Source of the DNA: Geodermatophilus siccatus
Lineage (GTDB): Bacteria; Actinomycetota; Actinomycetes; Mycobacteriales; Geodermatophilaceae
DNA length: 64,000 bases
NCBI RefSeq assembly: GCF_900103785.1
Contig: NZ_FNHE01000016.1
Coordinates: 1-64,000 of the forward strand
Direction: 5' to 3'
Below are positions 27,317-35,727 of the stretch, one piece after another. Made by a program: the position numbers and the translations under genes. The notes under the pieces are model-generated. The model saw only the letters and a program-made list of their open reading frames with translations. It did not search any database and was not told where the DNA came from. How positions within the stretch are numbered: position 1 is the first letter of the stretch; every line of letters starts with the position of its first letter.

Positions 27317-27718
27317 GTGGTGGCTACCGTCGTCCCCGTGGTCGTCCTGCTCTTCGAGCTGGTGGTGCTGCTGGCCCTCGTCGGCCTGCTGCTCTACGCC
27401 CTGGGCGTCTGGTCCGCGCGTCCGGCCGTCCCGCCGGCCGCCGGCCGGCAGCGCCTGTCCGGACGGGAGCAGGCCCGGCTCGCAGACGCGGTGGCCCGTG
27501 CCCGCTGGACGCCGGCGCACGACGAGGTGGACGGCGAGACGCGGGTGCTGCTGCGGCGGTCCTACCCCGGCCCCGACGGGCTGCCGGTCGTGCTCGAGGA
27601 GCGGGTCTACACGGCCTTCTCGTCGGCCGACCCGGCCTGGGAGTCGCTGTTCACCGAGGCGATGTCAGCCGCCCGGTTCCGGTGCTCGTTCTTGAACGCG
27701 GAGGAGTCCGCCGGCTGA
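27317..27718 (+). CDS. Small membrane-anchored protein of unknown function
   Basis: A 133-residue protein with one N-terminal helix (about residues 8-32) and a soluble tail with RLSGREQARLADAVARARWTPAHDEVDGETRVLLRRSYPG. I do not recognise the family. Possible starts are GTG 27317, 27320 and 27338. Its last 112 bases overlap the convergent hydrolase gene, which is unusual, so one of the two 3' ends may be shorter than shown or truly shared. Confidence 0.6.
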   Translation: MVATVVPVVVLLFELVVLLALVGLLLYALGVWSARPAVPPAAGRQRLSGREQARLADAVARARWTPAHDEVDGETRVLLRRSYPGPDGLPVVLEERVYTAFSSADPAWESLFTEAMSAARFRCSFLNAEESAG

Positions 27719-28509
27719 CCGGCCCGGCGGGCGGCCTCCTCGACGAGCCGCACGATGGTCCGCGGTCGGTCCGACTGGGGTGCGTGCCCGGCCCACAGCA
27801 GCGGGACGAAGCGGGACCCGGGGACCAGCGGCAGGTAGCGCACCGTCTGTCCCGAGGCGACCCAGTCGGCCACGCCCTGCACGAGGGTGACCGGGCAGTC
27901 GATGCGGTCCAGACCCCGCGGGACGTCGAGCAGCAGCCCCCACAGCAGGGTGCGCCAGAAGTCGCGGGAGTCGGCGAAGCCCTCGCGCGCCCCGACGGCC
28001 TCCTCGGCGGAGGTGCTCCACGGGCGCGCCTTGAGCGGGGCCAGCAGCGCAGCCCGGCCGAGTGCGGAGCGGGACAGCGGGTCGACCAGCGGCGCGATCG
28101 TGCGCAGGGCCACCCGAGCCAGGGTCATCCCGCCGCCCTGGAGGGCCCGCTCGGGCGGCATGTTGAGCCCGGACGGCGCGATCGCCACGACGGACCGCGC
28201 GCGGCCGCGGACGGCCAGCTCGAGGGCGACCCGGGCGCCCAGCGAGTTGCCGAGCACGTGCACCCGGCCGACGCCCTGGTCGTCGAGGGTCCGCTCGACC
28301 GCGTCGGTGATCGCGGCGACCGTGGGCCGCTCGTCGAGGGCCGGCGAGCGGCCGACCCCGGGCAGGTCGACGTCCAGGACGTCGAAGCGCTCGGCCAGGG
28401 ACCCGACGACGGCGGTGAAGTCGCGCTGCGAGCTGCCCATGCCGTGGAGCAGCAGCAGCGGTTCGCCGGTGCCGGTGCCGGTGCGGGTGAGGGAGAGCGG
28501 TGCGGTCAC
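27607..28509 (-). CDS. Alpha/beta hydrolase
   Basis: A 300-residue alpha/beta-fold hydrolase. It has the oxyanion region LLLLHGMGSSQRDF, nucleophile elbow GNSLGAR (Ser about residue 93), acid region GVADW, and a late histidine in LLWAGHAPQSD. The substrate is unknown. The last 35 residues (FKNEHRNRAADIAS and on) look like extension beyond the fold and are the part that overlaps the plus-strand gene. The GTG start is at 28507-28509. Confidence 0.82.
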   Translation of the reverse strand: MTAPLSLTRTGTGTGEPLLLLHGMGSSQRDFTAVVGSLAERFDVLDVDLPGVGRSPALDERPTVAAITDAVERTLDDQGVGRVHVLGNSLGARVALELAVRGRARSVVAIAPSGLNMPPERALQGGGMTLARVALRTIAPLVDPLSRSALGRAALLAPLKARPWSTSAEEAVGAREGFADSRDFWRTLLWGLLLDVPRGLDRIDCPVTLVQGVADWVASGQTVRYLPLVPGSRFVPLLWAGHAPQSDRPRTIVRLVEEAARRAGQPADSSAFKNEHRNRAADIASVNSDSQAGSADEKAV

Positions 28510-28554
28510 CCTTCCTGGGTACCCGGGGCGGACTCCGGGCCGGGGTGAGTCTCC

Positions 28555-29850
28555 TCACGCCGCGTCGACCGAGGCAGCGGGCCGGGAGCCCACCCGGGAC
28601 AGCCCCGTCGACAGCGCGATGGCGACCACGATGCCGATGACCGGCGGGATGCCGATGCCGAGCTCACCGCTGAGCCACGCGAGGGCGGCGGCCACCGCGT
28701 AGGCGAGCAGGTTCGGCCACCGCACCGCGGGCGGGATCGTGCCGGTGGGGATGCCGCGCCGCCGCCAGCGGGCGAGGAAGTCGCCGATGATGACGCCGCC
28801 CAGCGGGGGGATGAACGTGCCGAGCAGTCCCAGGTACTCGACGAGGTGGTTCTGCACCCCGGTGAGCGCGAGCACGGTGCCGACCACCGCGCCGCCGATC
28901 ACGAACGGGCCCTTGCTGGGACGGTCGAACAGCTCGGCGCCGGCCACCCCGAAGGCGTAGGCCGTGTCGGCGTTGCTCTTCCAGAGGTTCCCGAACAGCA
29001 GCACCAGACCCCAGCCGACCAGCCCGAGCTGGTACAGGACCAGGACGAAGTCGCCCTCGCCGAAGGTCAGCGCCCCGATCGCGCCGAAGAACACCATGAG
29101 CCCGTTGCCGACGAGGAAGCCGATGACGCAGGCCCACACCGCGTGCGAGCCGCGCCGGGCGAACCGGGTCCAGTTGGGCGCCTGGGTGCCGGCGGACACG
29201 AACGTGCCGACGACGGTGGTGATGGCGACGGCGACGGCCATCGACGCCGTCGGCCGGACGCTCGTCAGTCCCCCGAGGCCGCCGACCTCCTGCAGCGACC
29301 GGCCGACCACCCAGAACGCCAGGACGAGGATCAGCGGGGTGGAGACCAGCGAGACCCAGTACATGCCGCGGTAGCCCCAGTAGGCCGTGGCGCACATCAG
29401 CACGCTGGTGAGGACCATGACCGCGGCCCGGGCACCGTACGAGCGCCAGTCCAGCGCCTCGGCGGTCAGGTCGCCGATGGTGCCGACGACGACCCCGTAC
29501 CAGCCGATCTGCGTGCCGCCCAGCAGGATCGAGGCCAGCTTGGCACCGCGGGTGCCCAGCGTGTAGCGGGCCATGACGACGGTGGTGAGGCCGGTCCGCG
29601 CGCCGACCCAGCCCATCACGGCCACGTACGCACCGAGGATGAGCGAACCGGCGAGGATGACGAGCACGAGGTCGTCGAAGGCGAACGCCGGCCCCAGGGT
29701 GGCGCCGGCCAGCATCGTCGGGGTGAACACGGTGAAGCCGAGCAGCACGACCGCGATCGAGAAGAACGACTTCCGCGCGTGCGCCGGGACCGGCGTGACC
29801 GGGTAGTCCGGGTCGACGACCTCCGCCGTCGGGGCCTCGGACGCGGTCAC
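28555..29850 (-). CDS. Cytosine/purine permease (NCS1 family)
   Basis: A 431-residue transporter with about 12 helices of the NCS1 (CodB-like) family: FFSIAVVLLGFTVFTPTMLAGA, GWVGARTGLTTVVMARYTLGTRGA and GTQAPNWTRFAR are family landmarks. It probably imports cytosine or a related base by cation symport. Its GTG start overlaps the stop of the deaminase gene (GTGA), so uptake and deamination are translationally coupled. Confidence 0.9.
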   Translation of the reverse strand: MTASEAPTAEVVDPDYPVTPVPAHARKSFFSIAVVLLGFTVFTPTMLAGATLGPAFAFDDLVLVILAGSLILGAYVAVMGWVGARTGLTTVVMARYTLGTRGAKLASILLGGTQIGWYGVVVGTIGDLTAEALDWRSYGARAAVMVLTSVLMCATAYWGYRGMYWVSLVSTPLILVLAFWVVGRSLQEVGGLGGLTSVRPTASMAVAVAITTVVGTFVSAGTQAPNWTRFARRGSHAVWACVIGFLVGNGLMVFFGAIGALTFGEGDFVLVLYQLGLVGWGLVLLFGNLWKSNADTAYAFGVAGAELFDRPSKGPFVIGGAVVGTVLALTGVQNHLVEYLGLLGTFIPPLGGVIIGDFLARWRRRGIPTGTIPPAVRWPNLLAYAVAAALAWLSGELGIGIPPVIGIVVAIALSTGLSRVGSRPAASVDAA

Positions 29851-30344
29851 GACTCCTCCCCGATGTCCTCGAGCCACAGCTCCGGCCGCTCGGCGAGCAT
29901 CCGCTCCATGAGGGCGAGGCAGTCCGGGTCGTCCAGCACGTCGACCTGCACGCCGCGGGACCGCAGCAGCTCCTCGGAGACCTGGAAGCTGCGGTTCTCG
30001 CCGACGACGACGCGCGGGATGTCGTAGAGCAGCGCCGTCCCCGCGCACATGAGGCAGGGGGAGAGGGTCGTGTAGAGGACGCTGCGGCGGTACACCGACG
30101 CCGGCAGCCGGCCGGCCCGCTCGATGCAGTCGGTCTCCCCGTGCCGGATGGCGCTGGCCATCTGCACGCGGCGGTTGCGGCCGACGGCCAGCACCCGGTC
30201 GCCGTCCACCAACGCCGCACCGATCGGGACCCCGCCCTCCTCCCAGCCGATGCGCGCCTGTTCGACGGCCAGACCGAGGAAGAACCGGTCGCGCTCCTCC
30301 GGGGTCAGGTCGGCCGGGACGGTGGGCAGCGGCGGTGTGGTCAC
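29847..30344 (-). CDS. Cytosine deaminase, yeast Fcy1-like
   Basis: A 165-residue zinc deaminase of the small CDA fold. The zinc ligands are His in HGETDC and the cysteines in TLSPCLMCAG. The block GIPR-like YDIPRVVVGENRSF is strongly reminiscent of yeast cytosine deaminase Fcy1 rather than the large bacterial CodA. It would convert cytosine to uracil. The start GTG 30342-30344 follows GAGGAGG. It is first gene of a two-gene salvage operon with the NCS1 permease. Confidence 0.85.
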   Translation of the reverse strand: MTTPPLPTVPADLTPEERDRFFLGLAVEQARIGWEEGGVPIGAALVDGDRVLAVGRNRRVQMASAIRHGETDCIERAGRLPASVYRRSVLYTTLSPCLMCAGTALLYDIPRVVVGENRSFQVSEELLRSRGVQVDVLDDPDCLALMERMLAERPELWLEDIGEES

Positions 30345-30561
30345 GGGCTCCTCCTCGCAGGACGGCGGCGGTGTGATGGTGCAGGGCGGGCCCGGGTCCC
30401 CGCACCGCGGGTCGTGGACGGCGGTGCCCGGTGCGGCCGCGCCCCGCGGACCGTCGTCCCCGCTGCCGACGGCGAGCCGGTCCGGCCCGCGGAGCGGCTG
30501 CCGTGCGCCGGCTGGCAGCCCTGGCGACGTCCCCGGTGGGGGCGACGGCAGGATGGGGGCC

Positions 30562-31008
30562 ATGGGTCAGGTCGTCGCCACCGCGGAACGGGTCGTCCGA
30601 GCGCCGGTGGACCGGGTGCGGTCCGCTCTCGCCGACTACGAGGGGACGCGTCCCCGCGTGCTCCCCGAGCAGTTCAGCGGCTACCGGGTCGAGTCCGGCG
30701 GCCAGGGCGCGGGCACCCGTGTCGCCTGGCGCTTCGCCGCCACCTCCAAGCGGGTCCGCGACCAGCTGGTCGAGGTCGGCCAGCCCGACCCCGACACCCT
30801 GGTCGAGACCGACACCCGCTCGTCGATGGTGACCACCTGGACGCTGCACCCGGCCGACGCCGGGCTGACCACCGTCCGGGTGCGCACCACCTGGAACGGC
30901 GCCGGCGGCATCGGCGGCTTCTTCGAGCGCACCTTCGCACCCAAGGGGCTGCGCCGGGTGTACGAGGAGCTGCTGGGCCGGCTCGACCGCGAGGTCGCCA
31001 CCTCCTGA
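30562..31008 (+). CDS. SRPBCC (START-like) family protein
   Basis: A 148-residue helix-grip protein with a hydrophobic ligand pocket fold. It has ATAERVVRAPVDRVRSALADYE at the N-terminus, GTRVAWRF and TTWNGAGGIGGFFERTFAPKGLRRVYEELL at the C-terminus. The ligand is unknown. ATG 30562 is preceded by AGGATGGGGG. It is the first gene of a same-strand run that includes the sirtuin. Confidence 0.85.
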   Translation: MGQVVATAERVVRAPVDRVRSALADYEGTRPRVLPEQFSGYRVESGGQGAGTRVAWRFAATSKRVRDQLVEVGQPDPDTLVETDTRSSMVTTWTLHPADAGLTTVRVRTTWNGAGGIGGFFERTFAPKGLRRVYEELLGRLDREVATS

Positions 31009-31048
31009 GGTCGCGGCGCGGGTTGCCGGCGCGGGGGACCATGGCGGC

Positions 31049-31915
31049 GTGACCGCAGTCCCCACCGCCGTCGACCCGGCCACCGCAGACCCCGGCACCC
31101 TCGAGGACCTGGCCGCGCTCGTGGCGGACGGCGACGTCGTGGTCCTCTCGGGAGCCGGCCTGTCCACCGACTCCGGCATCCCCGACTACCGCGGGGCCAC
31201 CGGGTCGCTGCGCCGGCACACGCCCATGACCTACCAGACGTTCCTGCGCGACCCGCGCGGCCGGCACCGCTACTGGGCGCGCAGCTTCGTGGGCTGGCCG
31301 CAGATCCGCGAGGCCCGGCCCAACGCCGGGCACGCCGCGGTCGCCGACCTGCAGCGGGCCGGGCTGGTGACCGGGGTGGTCACGCAGAACGTCGACGGGC
31401 TGCACCAGGCCGCCGGCGCGCGGGACGTCGTCGAGCTGCACGGCGGGCTGGAGCGCACCGTCTGCCTGGCCTGCGGGGACGTCGCCGACCGCGGCGAGCT
31501 GCACGAGCGGCTGCACGCGGTCAACCCGCACTTCGGGCCGCACGTCGACGAGGTCAACCCCGACGGCGACGCCGAGCTGCCCGACGAGCTGCTCGACGGG
31601 TTCGTCATGGTCGACTGCCTGGCCTGCGGGCGCGGTCCGCTCAAGCCCGACGTCGTCTTCTTCGGCGAGACGGTGCCGCGCGACCGGGTGGACACCTGCT
31701 TCGCGATGGTCGAGCAGGCCGGCTCCCTGCTGGTCCTGGGCTCCTCCCTGACGGTGATGAGCGGCTACCGGTTCGTGCTGCGCGCCGAGAAGCTCGGCAT
31801 ACCCGTCGGGCTGGTCAACCTCGGCCCGACCCGGGGTGACGCGAAGGTCGACGTCCGGGTGGACGCCCCGCTCGGCACGGTGCTGCCCGACCTGGTCCGC
31901 CGTCTGGCTGCGTGA
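31049..31915 (+). CDS. NAD-dependent protein deacylase (sirtuin)
   Basis: A 288-residue Sir2 enzyme. The NAD site VVLSGAGLSTDSGIPDYRG (about 32-50), TQNVDGLH (about 112), the catalytic histidine in VELHGGLERTVC, the zinc cysteines CLAC ... CLAC, and GSSLTVMSGYRF are all present. It removes acyl groups from lysines using NAD+. The GTG start is at 31049, and its stop overlaps the next gene by GTGA. The insert between the zinc cysteine pairs is long (about 55 residues). Confidence 0.93.
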   Translation: MTAVPTAVDPATADPGTLEDLAALVADGDVVVLSGAGLSTDSGIPDYRGATGSLRRHTPMTYQTFLRDPRGRHRYWARSFVGWPQIREARPNAGHAAVADLQRAGLVTGVVTQNVDGLHQAAGARDVVELHGGLERTVCLACGDVADRGELHERLHAVNPHFGPHVDEVNPDGDAELPDELLDGFVMVDCLACGRGPLKPDVVFFGETVPRDRVDTCFAMVEQAGSLLVLGSSLTVMSGYRFVLRAEKLGIPVGLVNLGPTRGDAKVDVRVDAPLGTVLPDLVRRLAA

Positions 31916-32226
31916 CGCGCGAGGTCGGCCGCACCGAGGACGGCCGCTGGCTGGTCGTCGACGGCCGGCGCTGGCGGGCGGCCGACCCCGCGCTGCCCGA
32001 CGACGTCCGCGCCCGCCTGCTGCACCACCTCGGGGTGGCGCGCTCGGCGGTGCGGTCTGCCGGCCGCACCGGGGACGACGCCGCGCTGGCCGCCGCCCGC
32101 GCCCGGGTGCGGCTGGCCAAGACCGGGCTGGGGGAGCGCGGCACCGCGTGGTGGGAGCAGGACGACGCCGCGCGCCGGGCCCGCTGGGAGGCCGCCCTCT
32201 CCGCGTTGGACGCGCCGGGCGGTTGA
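31912..32226 (+). CDS. Conserved actinobacterial protein of unknown function
   Basis: A 104-residue soluble protein with TEDGRWLVVDGRRWRAADPALPDDVRARLLHHLGVARSAVR and an arginine-rich helical second half. Similar small proteins occur in actinobacteria, sometimes labelled 'biopolymer transporter Tol' without basis that I can see. It has 4-base overlap with the sirtuin stop, so it is co-translated. Confidence 0.75.
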   Translation: MTREVGRTEDGRWLVVDGRRWRAADPALPDDVRARLLHHLGVARSAVRSAGRTGDDAALAAARARVRLAKTGLGERGTAWWEQDDAARRARWEAALSALDAPGG

Positions 32227-32257
32227 CCCCGCGTCGGTCCGGGAAGGAGGAGCCGCG

Positions 32258-33220
32258 ATGCAGACCTTCCTGCCCGTCGCCGACTTCGAGGAGAGCGCCC
32301 GGCTCCTGGACTCGCCCCGCCTGGGCAAGCAGCGGGTGGAGACGCTCCAGGTGCTGCGGGCCCTCGAACTGCCCGACTACGGCTGGACGTCGCACCCGGT
32401 GGTCCGGATGTGGCGCGGGCGGACGCCGGCGCTCGTGGCGTACGGGCTGGCCATGGTCCGGGTGTGGCGGGAGCGCGGGTTCGCCGACACCACGCACACG
32501 CTGATCGCCGAGTTCGCTCCCGACGTGGTCGGCGTCCCGCAGGAGGAACTGGCCCGGGCCGGGATGCTGCCCACCTGGGTCGGGGACGAGGCGCTGCACC
32601 TGTCGCACCGGTCGAACCTGCTGGCCAAGGAGCCGGACTTCTACCGGCCGCTCTTCCAGCCGATCTTCGGCGTCGAGCCCGAGGATCTGCCCTACCTGTG
32701 GCCCGGGCCCGACGACGTCCCGCCCGCGCCGGAGCCCGAGGGCACCCGGGTGTGGGTGGTGCGCCCCCGCGCGCACAACGAGCTCGGCGCCTGCCTGGCC
32801 GCGGGCGTCGTCGGGCTGGGCACCCAGTCCGGCATCGACGTGGACGCCACCGGGCTGTCCCCGGCCGAGCTGCGGGCGCTCTCCAAGGAGATCTCCGGCC
32901 GCCGCCCGGCCAAGGACCTGCGCCAGCTCTCGGCCTTCCTCGACGAGGTCCGCCCCGGCGACCCGGTCGCGCTGCCCATCGAGCACGGCGCGGGGCTGCT
33001 CGTGGGGGAGGTGCTCGGGGACTACCTGTTCGAGGGCCGCGAGCTCCTGCCGCACCGCCGTCCCGCCCGCTGGGACCGCGTCGTGCCGCGCGCCGCCGCG
33101 CGTCCGCCGGCCACCCTGCAGGACCCTCGCGCGCTGTTCTCCGTCGTCATCGACCCCGACGTGCTGCCGCCGGCGCTGGCCGGCACCACCTACCGCGAGC
33201 CGGCGCTGCCACTGGCCTGA
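32258..33220 (+). CDS. MSMEG_6728-type DNA glycosylase-like protein fused to a PUA/EVE-like domain
   Basis: A 320-residue two-part protein. Residues 1-155 (MQTFLPVADFEESARLLDSP, LGKQRVETLQVLRAL, HPVVRMWRG) match the MSMEG_6728 family, related to pyrimidine-dimer glycosylase/endonuclease V. Residues about 163-315 (TRVWVVRPRAHNELGACLAAGVVGLG ... VRPGDPVALP ... LVGEVLGDYLF) resemble the PUA/EVE-like reader found at the front of Mrr-type restriction enzymes. The first assignment is firm, the second is from pattern memory. ATG follows GGAAGGAGG. Confidence 0.75.
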   Translation: MQTFLPVADFEESARLLDSPRLGKQRVETLQVLRALELPDYGWTSHPVVRMWRGRTPALVAYGLAMVRVWRERGFADTTHTLIAEFAPDVVGVPQEELARAGMLPTWVGDEALHLSHRSNLLAKEPDFYRPLFQPIFGVEPEDLPYLWPGPDDVPPAPEPEGTRVWVVRPRAHNELGACLAAGVVGLGTQSGIDVDATGLSPAELRALSKEISGRRPAKDLRQLSAFLDEVRPGDPVALPIEHGAGLLVGEVLGDYLFEGRELLPHRRPARWDRVVPRAAARPPATLQDPRALFSVVIDPDVLPPALAGTTYREPALPLA

Positions 33221-34062
33221 CGGAGGACCCCGTCCTCCCCACCCCTCGCAGGCTCGGGACGGGGCCGGCCGGCCGCGAGGACGGTCCTCCACGCGGCGGC
33301 GTGCAGGCGGCGCAGCTCCAGCCACGGCGCCAGCTCGGCGTCGGAGGGGCCGCCGACCGCGTCCAGCGCGGCCCGGCCGTCGAGCCGGGAGGTGCTGCGC
33401 AGGCAGGCGAGGTCCCAGGCCCGGGGGCCCGCGCAGGTGTCCTCGAGGTCGGTCCACCGCCAGCCGCCGGGGGTGGCCAGCAGGTTGCCCGGGTGCGCGT
33501 CGCCGTGCAGCCGCACCACCTCGCCGTCCAGCCTCGGGCGGAGCTCCGCCAGCCGGTCGCGCAGACGGTCCAGCTGCGCCGGAGCGGCTCCCCACGCCCC
33601 GCCCACCGAGGCGAAGCGGGCGAGGTCGTCGAGCGGGGTGTCCAGCGGCGCGCCGTCCACCGGCAGCGCCGCGAGGGAGCCGTGCAGCTCGACCAGGGCG
33701 CGGGCCGCCTCGCCCGGCGACGGCACCGAGGGCAGCACCTCGACGTGCTGCCAGAAGGAGAGCTCGAGGCCCGCGTACCGGTGCGGCCCCGGAGGCAGCA
33801 GGTCGCTGGGCGGGACGACCGGCGCGCCCGCCGCCGCGAGGGCGCCGGCGACGGCCACCTCGCGGGCGAACGAGCGCAGCGGGCTGGTGCGCAGCAGCGG
33901 CGTCAGGGTCGCCACCCGCGCGACGACCGGCGCCGGCGCCAGGTGGACGACGACGTTGACGCCGTCCTGCAGCACCCGTGGCCCGGTCGAGCGGACCCCG
34001 TGCTCGGCGGCCACCGCACGGGCGGCGAGCAGGGCCCGCACCGCCCGGGCGGGCGCCGTCAC
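33190..34062 (-). CDS. Aminoglycoside-phosphotransferase-fold kinase
   Basis: A 290-residue APH-fold protein. It has the catalytic loop VVRLHGDAHPGNLLATPGGW (about residue 188) and metal-binding TDLEDTCAGPRAWDLACL. The N-lobe shows VLQDGVNVVVHLAPAPVVARV. Its substrate is unknown and resistance should not be assumed. The last 25 residues read through a dispersed repeat (copy D) and overlap the convergent gene by 31 bases, so the natural C-terminus has probably been replaced by repeat sequence. Confidence 0.8.
   Translation of the reverse strand: MTAPARAVRALLAARAVAAEHGVRSTGPRVLQDGVNVVVHLAPAPVVARVATLTPLLRTSPLRSFAREVAVAGALAAAGAPVVPPSDLLPPGPHRYAGLELSFWQHVEVLPSVPSPGEAARALVELHGSLAALPVDGAPLDTPLDDLARFASVGGAWGAAPAQLDRLRDRLAELRPRLDGEVVRLHGDAHPGNLLATPGGWRWTDLEDTCAGPRAWDLACLRSTSRLDGRAALDAVGGPSDAELAPWLELRRLHAAAWRTVLAAGRPRPEPARGGEDGVLRQASGSAGSR
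33221..33266. repeat. Dispersed branched-hairpin repeat, copy D (short)
   Basis: It begins at the base after the TGA at 33220 with CGGAGGACCCCGTCC and ends GGGACGGGGCC, with the inner CTCGCAGGCTCG. It lies inside the 3' end of the convergent kinase gene, whose reading frame runs through it. Confidence 0.65.
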
Positions 34063-34478
34063 GCGCCGGGCCGGCGCACGTTCTGCAGCCGCACCTGGCC
34101 GCGGGCGACCAGCTTGCCGTCGTCGGCCCGGGTGAGCAGCACCTGCCAGAGCTGCTGGGTGCGGCCCTGCTGCACCGGCTCGGCGACGACCTGCAGCCGC
34201 CCCTCGGTCATCGAGCGGATGAAGTCGGTGTTGTTGTTGACGCCGACGGCGAACTGCCCGCCGTCGGCCACCGCCACGCTCGCGCCGATGCTGGCCGCGG
34301 ACTCGATGACGGCGCAGTAGAGCCCACCGTGGACGACGCCCCACGGGGTGTGCTGCTCCGGCCCGACCTGGACCGTCCCGGTCACGCGCGTGCCGCTGAC
34401 CTCGCCGACCTCGAAGGCGGTGGCGGCGACGAAGGGACTGGCCGAGGCGAGGTCGACCGCGGGCAGGTCGGCGCTCAC
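34059..34478 (-). CDS. PaaI-family (hotdog) thioesterase
   Basis: A 139-residue hotdog-fold thioesterase with HTPWGVVHGGLYCAVIESAASIGA (catalytic region) and AVGVNNNTDFIRSMTEGRL. It hydrolyses an acyl-CoA, possibly aromatic. It overlaps the VOC gene upstream and the kinase downstream by 4 bases each (GTGA), forming a tight three-gene operon. Confidence 0.9.
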   Translation of the reverse strand: MSADLPAVDLASASPFVAATAFEVGEVSGTRVTGTVQVGPEQHTPWGVVHGGLYCAVIESAASIGASVAVADGGQFAVGVNNNTDFIRSMTEGRLQVVAEPVQQGRTQQLWQVLLTRADDGKLVARGQVRLQNVRRPGA

Positions 34479-34837
34479 GCGGCGTCCCACACGAGGCAGA
34501 ACGGGTGGCCCACCGGGTCGGCGTAGACGCGGAAGTCGCCCCCTCCGCCGGGCAGCGGCCGAGCGCCGAGCGCGAGCGCCCTGGGCTCGGCCTCCTCGAT
34601 GTCGGCCACCCGGACGTCGAGGTGGAACTGCTGCGGGCGCTGCGGGTCGGGCCAGTCCGGGGGCGTGAGGTCCGGCGCCTGCTGGAAGGCCAGCCGGTAC
34701 CCCTGGCCGGTGACGACGACCCAGTCGTCGCCCGGGGAGCCCTTGCTGACCTCCATCCCCAGCAGGTCGGCGTAGAACGTCGCGAGGGCGTACGCGTCCG
34801 GCGCGTCGATGACGACGGAGTGCAACTGGCCGATCAT
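34475..34837 (-). CDS. VOC/glyoxalase-family protein
   Basis: A 120-residue single-copy vicinal oxygen chelate protein: LHSVVIDAPDAYALATFYADLLGMEV, FHLDVRVADIEEAEPRALALGAR and YADPVGHPFCLVWD are the beta-alpha-beta-beta-beta units, with His/Glu metal positions. The reaction is unknown. It is first gene of the VOC-thioesterase-kinase operon, and the ATG is at 34835-34837. Confidence 0.87.
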   Translation of the reverse strand: MIGQLHSVVIDAPDAYALATFYADLLGMEVSKGSPGDDWVVVTGQGYRLAFQQAPDLTPPDWPDPQRPQQFHLDVRVADIEEAEPRALALGARPLPGGGGDFRVYADPVGHPFCLVWDAA

Positions 34838-34925
34838 GGGCCCATCCTGCGGGCCGGGGGAGCGTCCGACCAGCGGTGATCCGGCCGCTCGCCGCGACGA
34901 TCCGGCCACCGGGCAGGATCGCCCC

Positions 34926-35621
34926 GTGGACTCCTCGACCGCCCCCGGGCTCGGCTCGCTGACCTGGGTCCCCGCCGCCGAGCGGCCCGAGCTGCTCGCC
35001 GCCCCGGTGGCCGCGGCGCTGGGCGCGCTGACCGCCCCCGCCTGGGTCGCCGAGATCGACCCCGACCTCGCCGACACCGCCGCCTTCGCCGAGGCGTACG
35101 GGGTGCCGCTGGAGGTCTCGGCGAACTGCGTGGTCGTCGCCGCTCGCCGTGCCGGGCAGACGGAGCTGGCCGTGTGCCTGGTCCCGGCGACCACCCGCGC
35201 CGACGTCAACGGCCTGGTGCGCCGCCACCTCGGGGCCCGCAAGGTCTCCTTCGCGCCGCAGGACGTCGCCGTCGCCGAGAGCGGCATGGAGTACGGGGGC
35301 ATCACCCCGCTCGGGTTGCCGCCGTCCTGGCCGGTGCTGGTCGACCCCGCCGTCGCGGCCGCCGACCTCGTCGTGGTCGGGTCGGGCACCCGGGGCAGCA
35401 AGCTGGCGGTGTCCGGGGCCGCGCTGGCCGCGCTGCCCGCCGCGGAGGTCCTCGAGGGACTGGGCCGCCCGGTGGCCGAGCCGCCGCGGCCGGCTCCGGC
35501 GGCGCCGGCCGAGCGGGCTCCCGACGACCGGGACGTCGGCTGGGGCGAGCGCCCCGAGGAGCTGTCGGCCGCCGACCGGCGCTACCTCGAGGACCGCCCG
35601 CCGCACTGGGGCAGCGACTGA
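34926..35621 (+). CDS. YbaK/ProX-type aminoacyl-tRNA deacylase domain protein
   Basis: A 231-residue protein. Residues about 45-170 form the YbaK editing domain (VVVAARRAGQTELAVCLVPATTRADVNGLVRRHLGARKVSFA and MEYGGITPLGLP), which hydrolyses mischarged tRNA. A flexible C-terminal tail of about 50 residues follows. GTG start at 34926. A dispersed repeat begins just after the stop. Confidence 0.87.
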   Translation: MDSSTAPGLGSLTWVPAAERPELLAAPVAAALGALTAPAWVAEIDPDLADTAAFAEAYGVPLEVSANCVVVAARRAGQTELAVCLVPATTRADVNGLVRRHLGARKVSFAPQDVAVAESGMEYGGITPLGLPPSWPVLVDPAVAAADLVVVGSGTRGSKLAVSGAALAALPAAEVLEGLGRPVAEPPRPAPAAPAERAPDDRDVGWGERPEELSAADRRYLEDRPPHWGSD

Positions 35622-35727
35622 GAGGACCCTCCTGCCCCGACCACTCGCAGGCTCGCGGCGGGACCCTGCAGGAGGGCCGCCCGTCCTCCTCGCCGTTCGC
35701 GAGCTCACGGCGAGCCTCTGGGTGGGC
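35622..35727. repeat. Dispersed branched-hairpin repeat, copy E (two units)
   Basis: The first unit (35622-35678) has outer arms GACCCTCCTG and CAGGAGGG around CTCGCAGGCTCGCGG. The second (35681-35727) has CCGTCCTCCTC, the inner GTTCGCGAGCTCACGGCGAGCC, and TGGGTGGG. The first starts immediately after the deacylase TGA. The second contains the stop codon of the shortened mscL gene, so it now forms part of that coding sequence. Confidence 0.6.

Noticed and set aside
31049-33220. A defined NAD-depleting phage defence operon
   Set aside because: The sirtuin looks like an ordinary protein deacylase with a full zinc site, and its immediate partner is a small unknown protein. No nuclease or sensor typical of known systems is present. 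Only the fusion protein merits a second look.
33190-34062. An antibiotic resistance kinase
   Set aside because: The APH fold is shared by many metabolic kinases. The operon partners (VOC protein, thioesterase) give no link to aminoglycosides.
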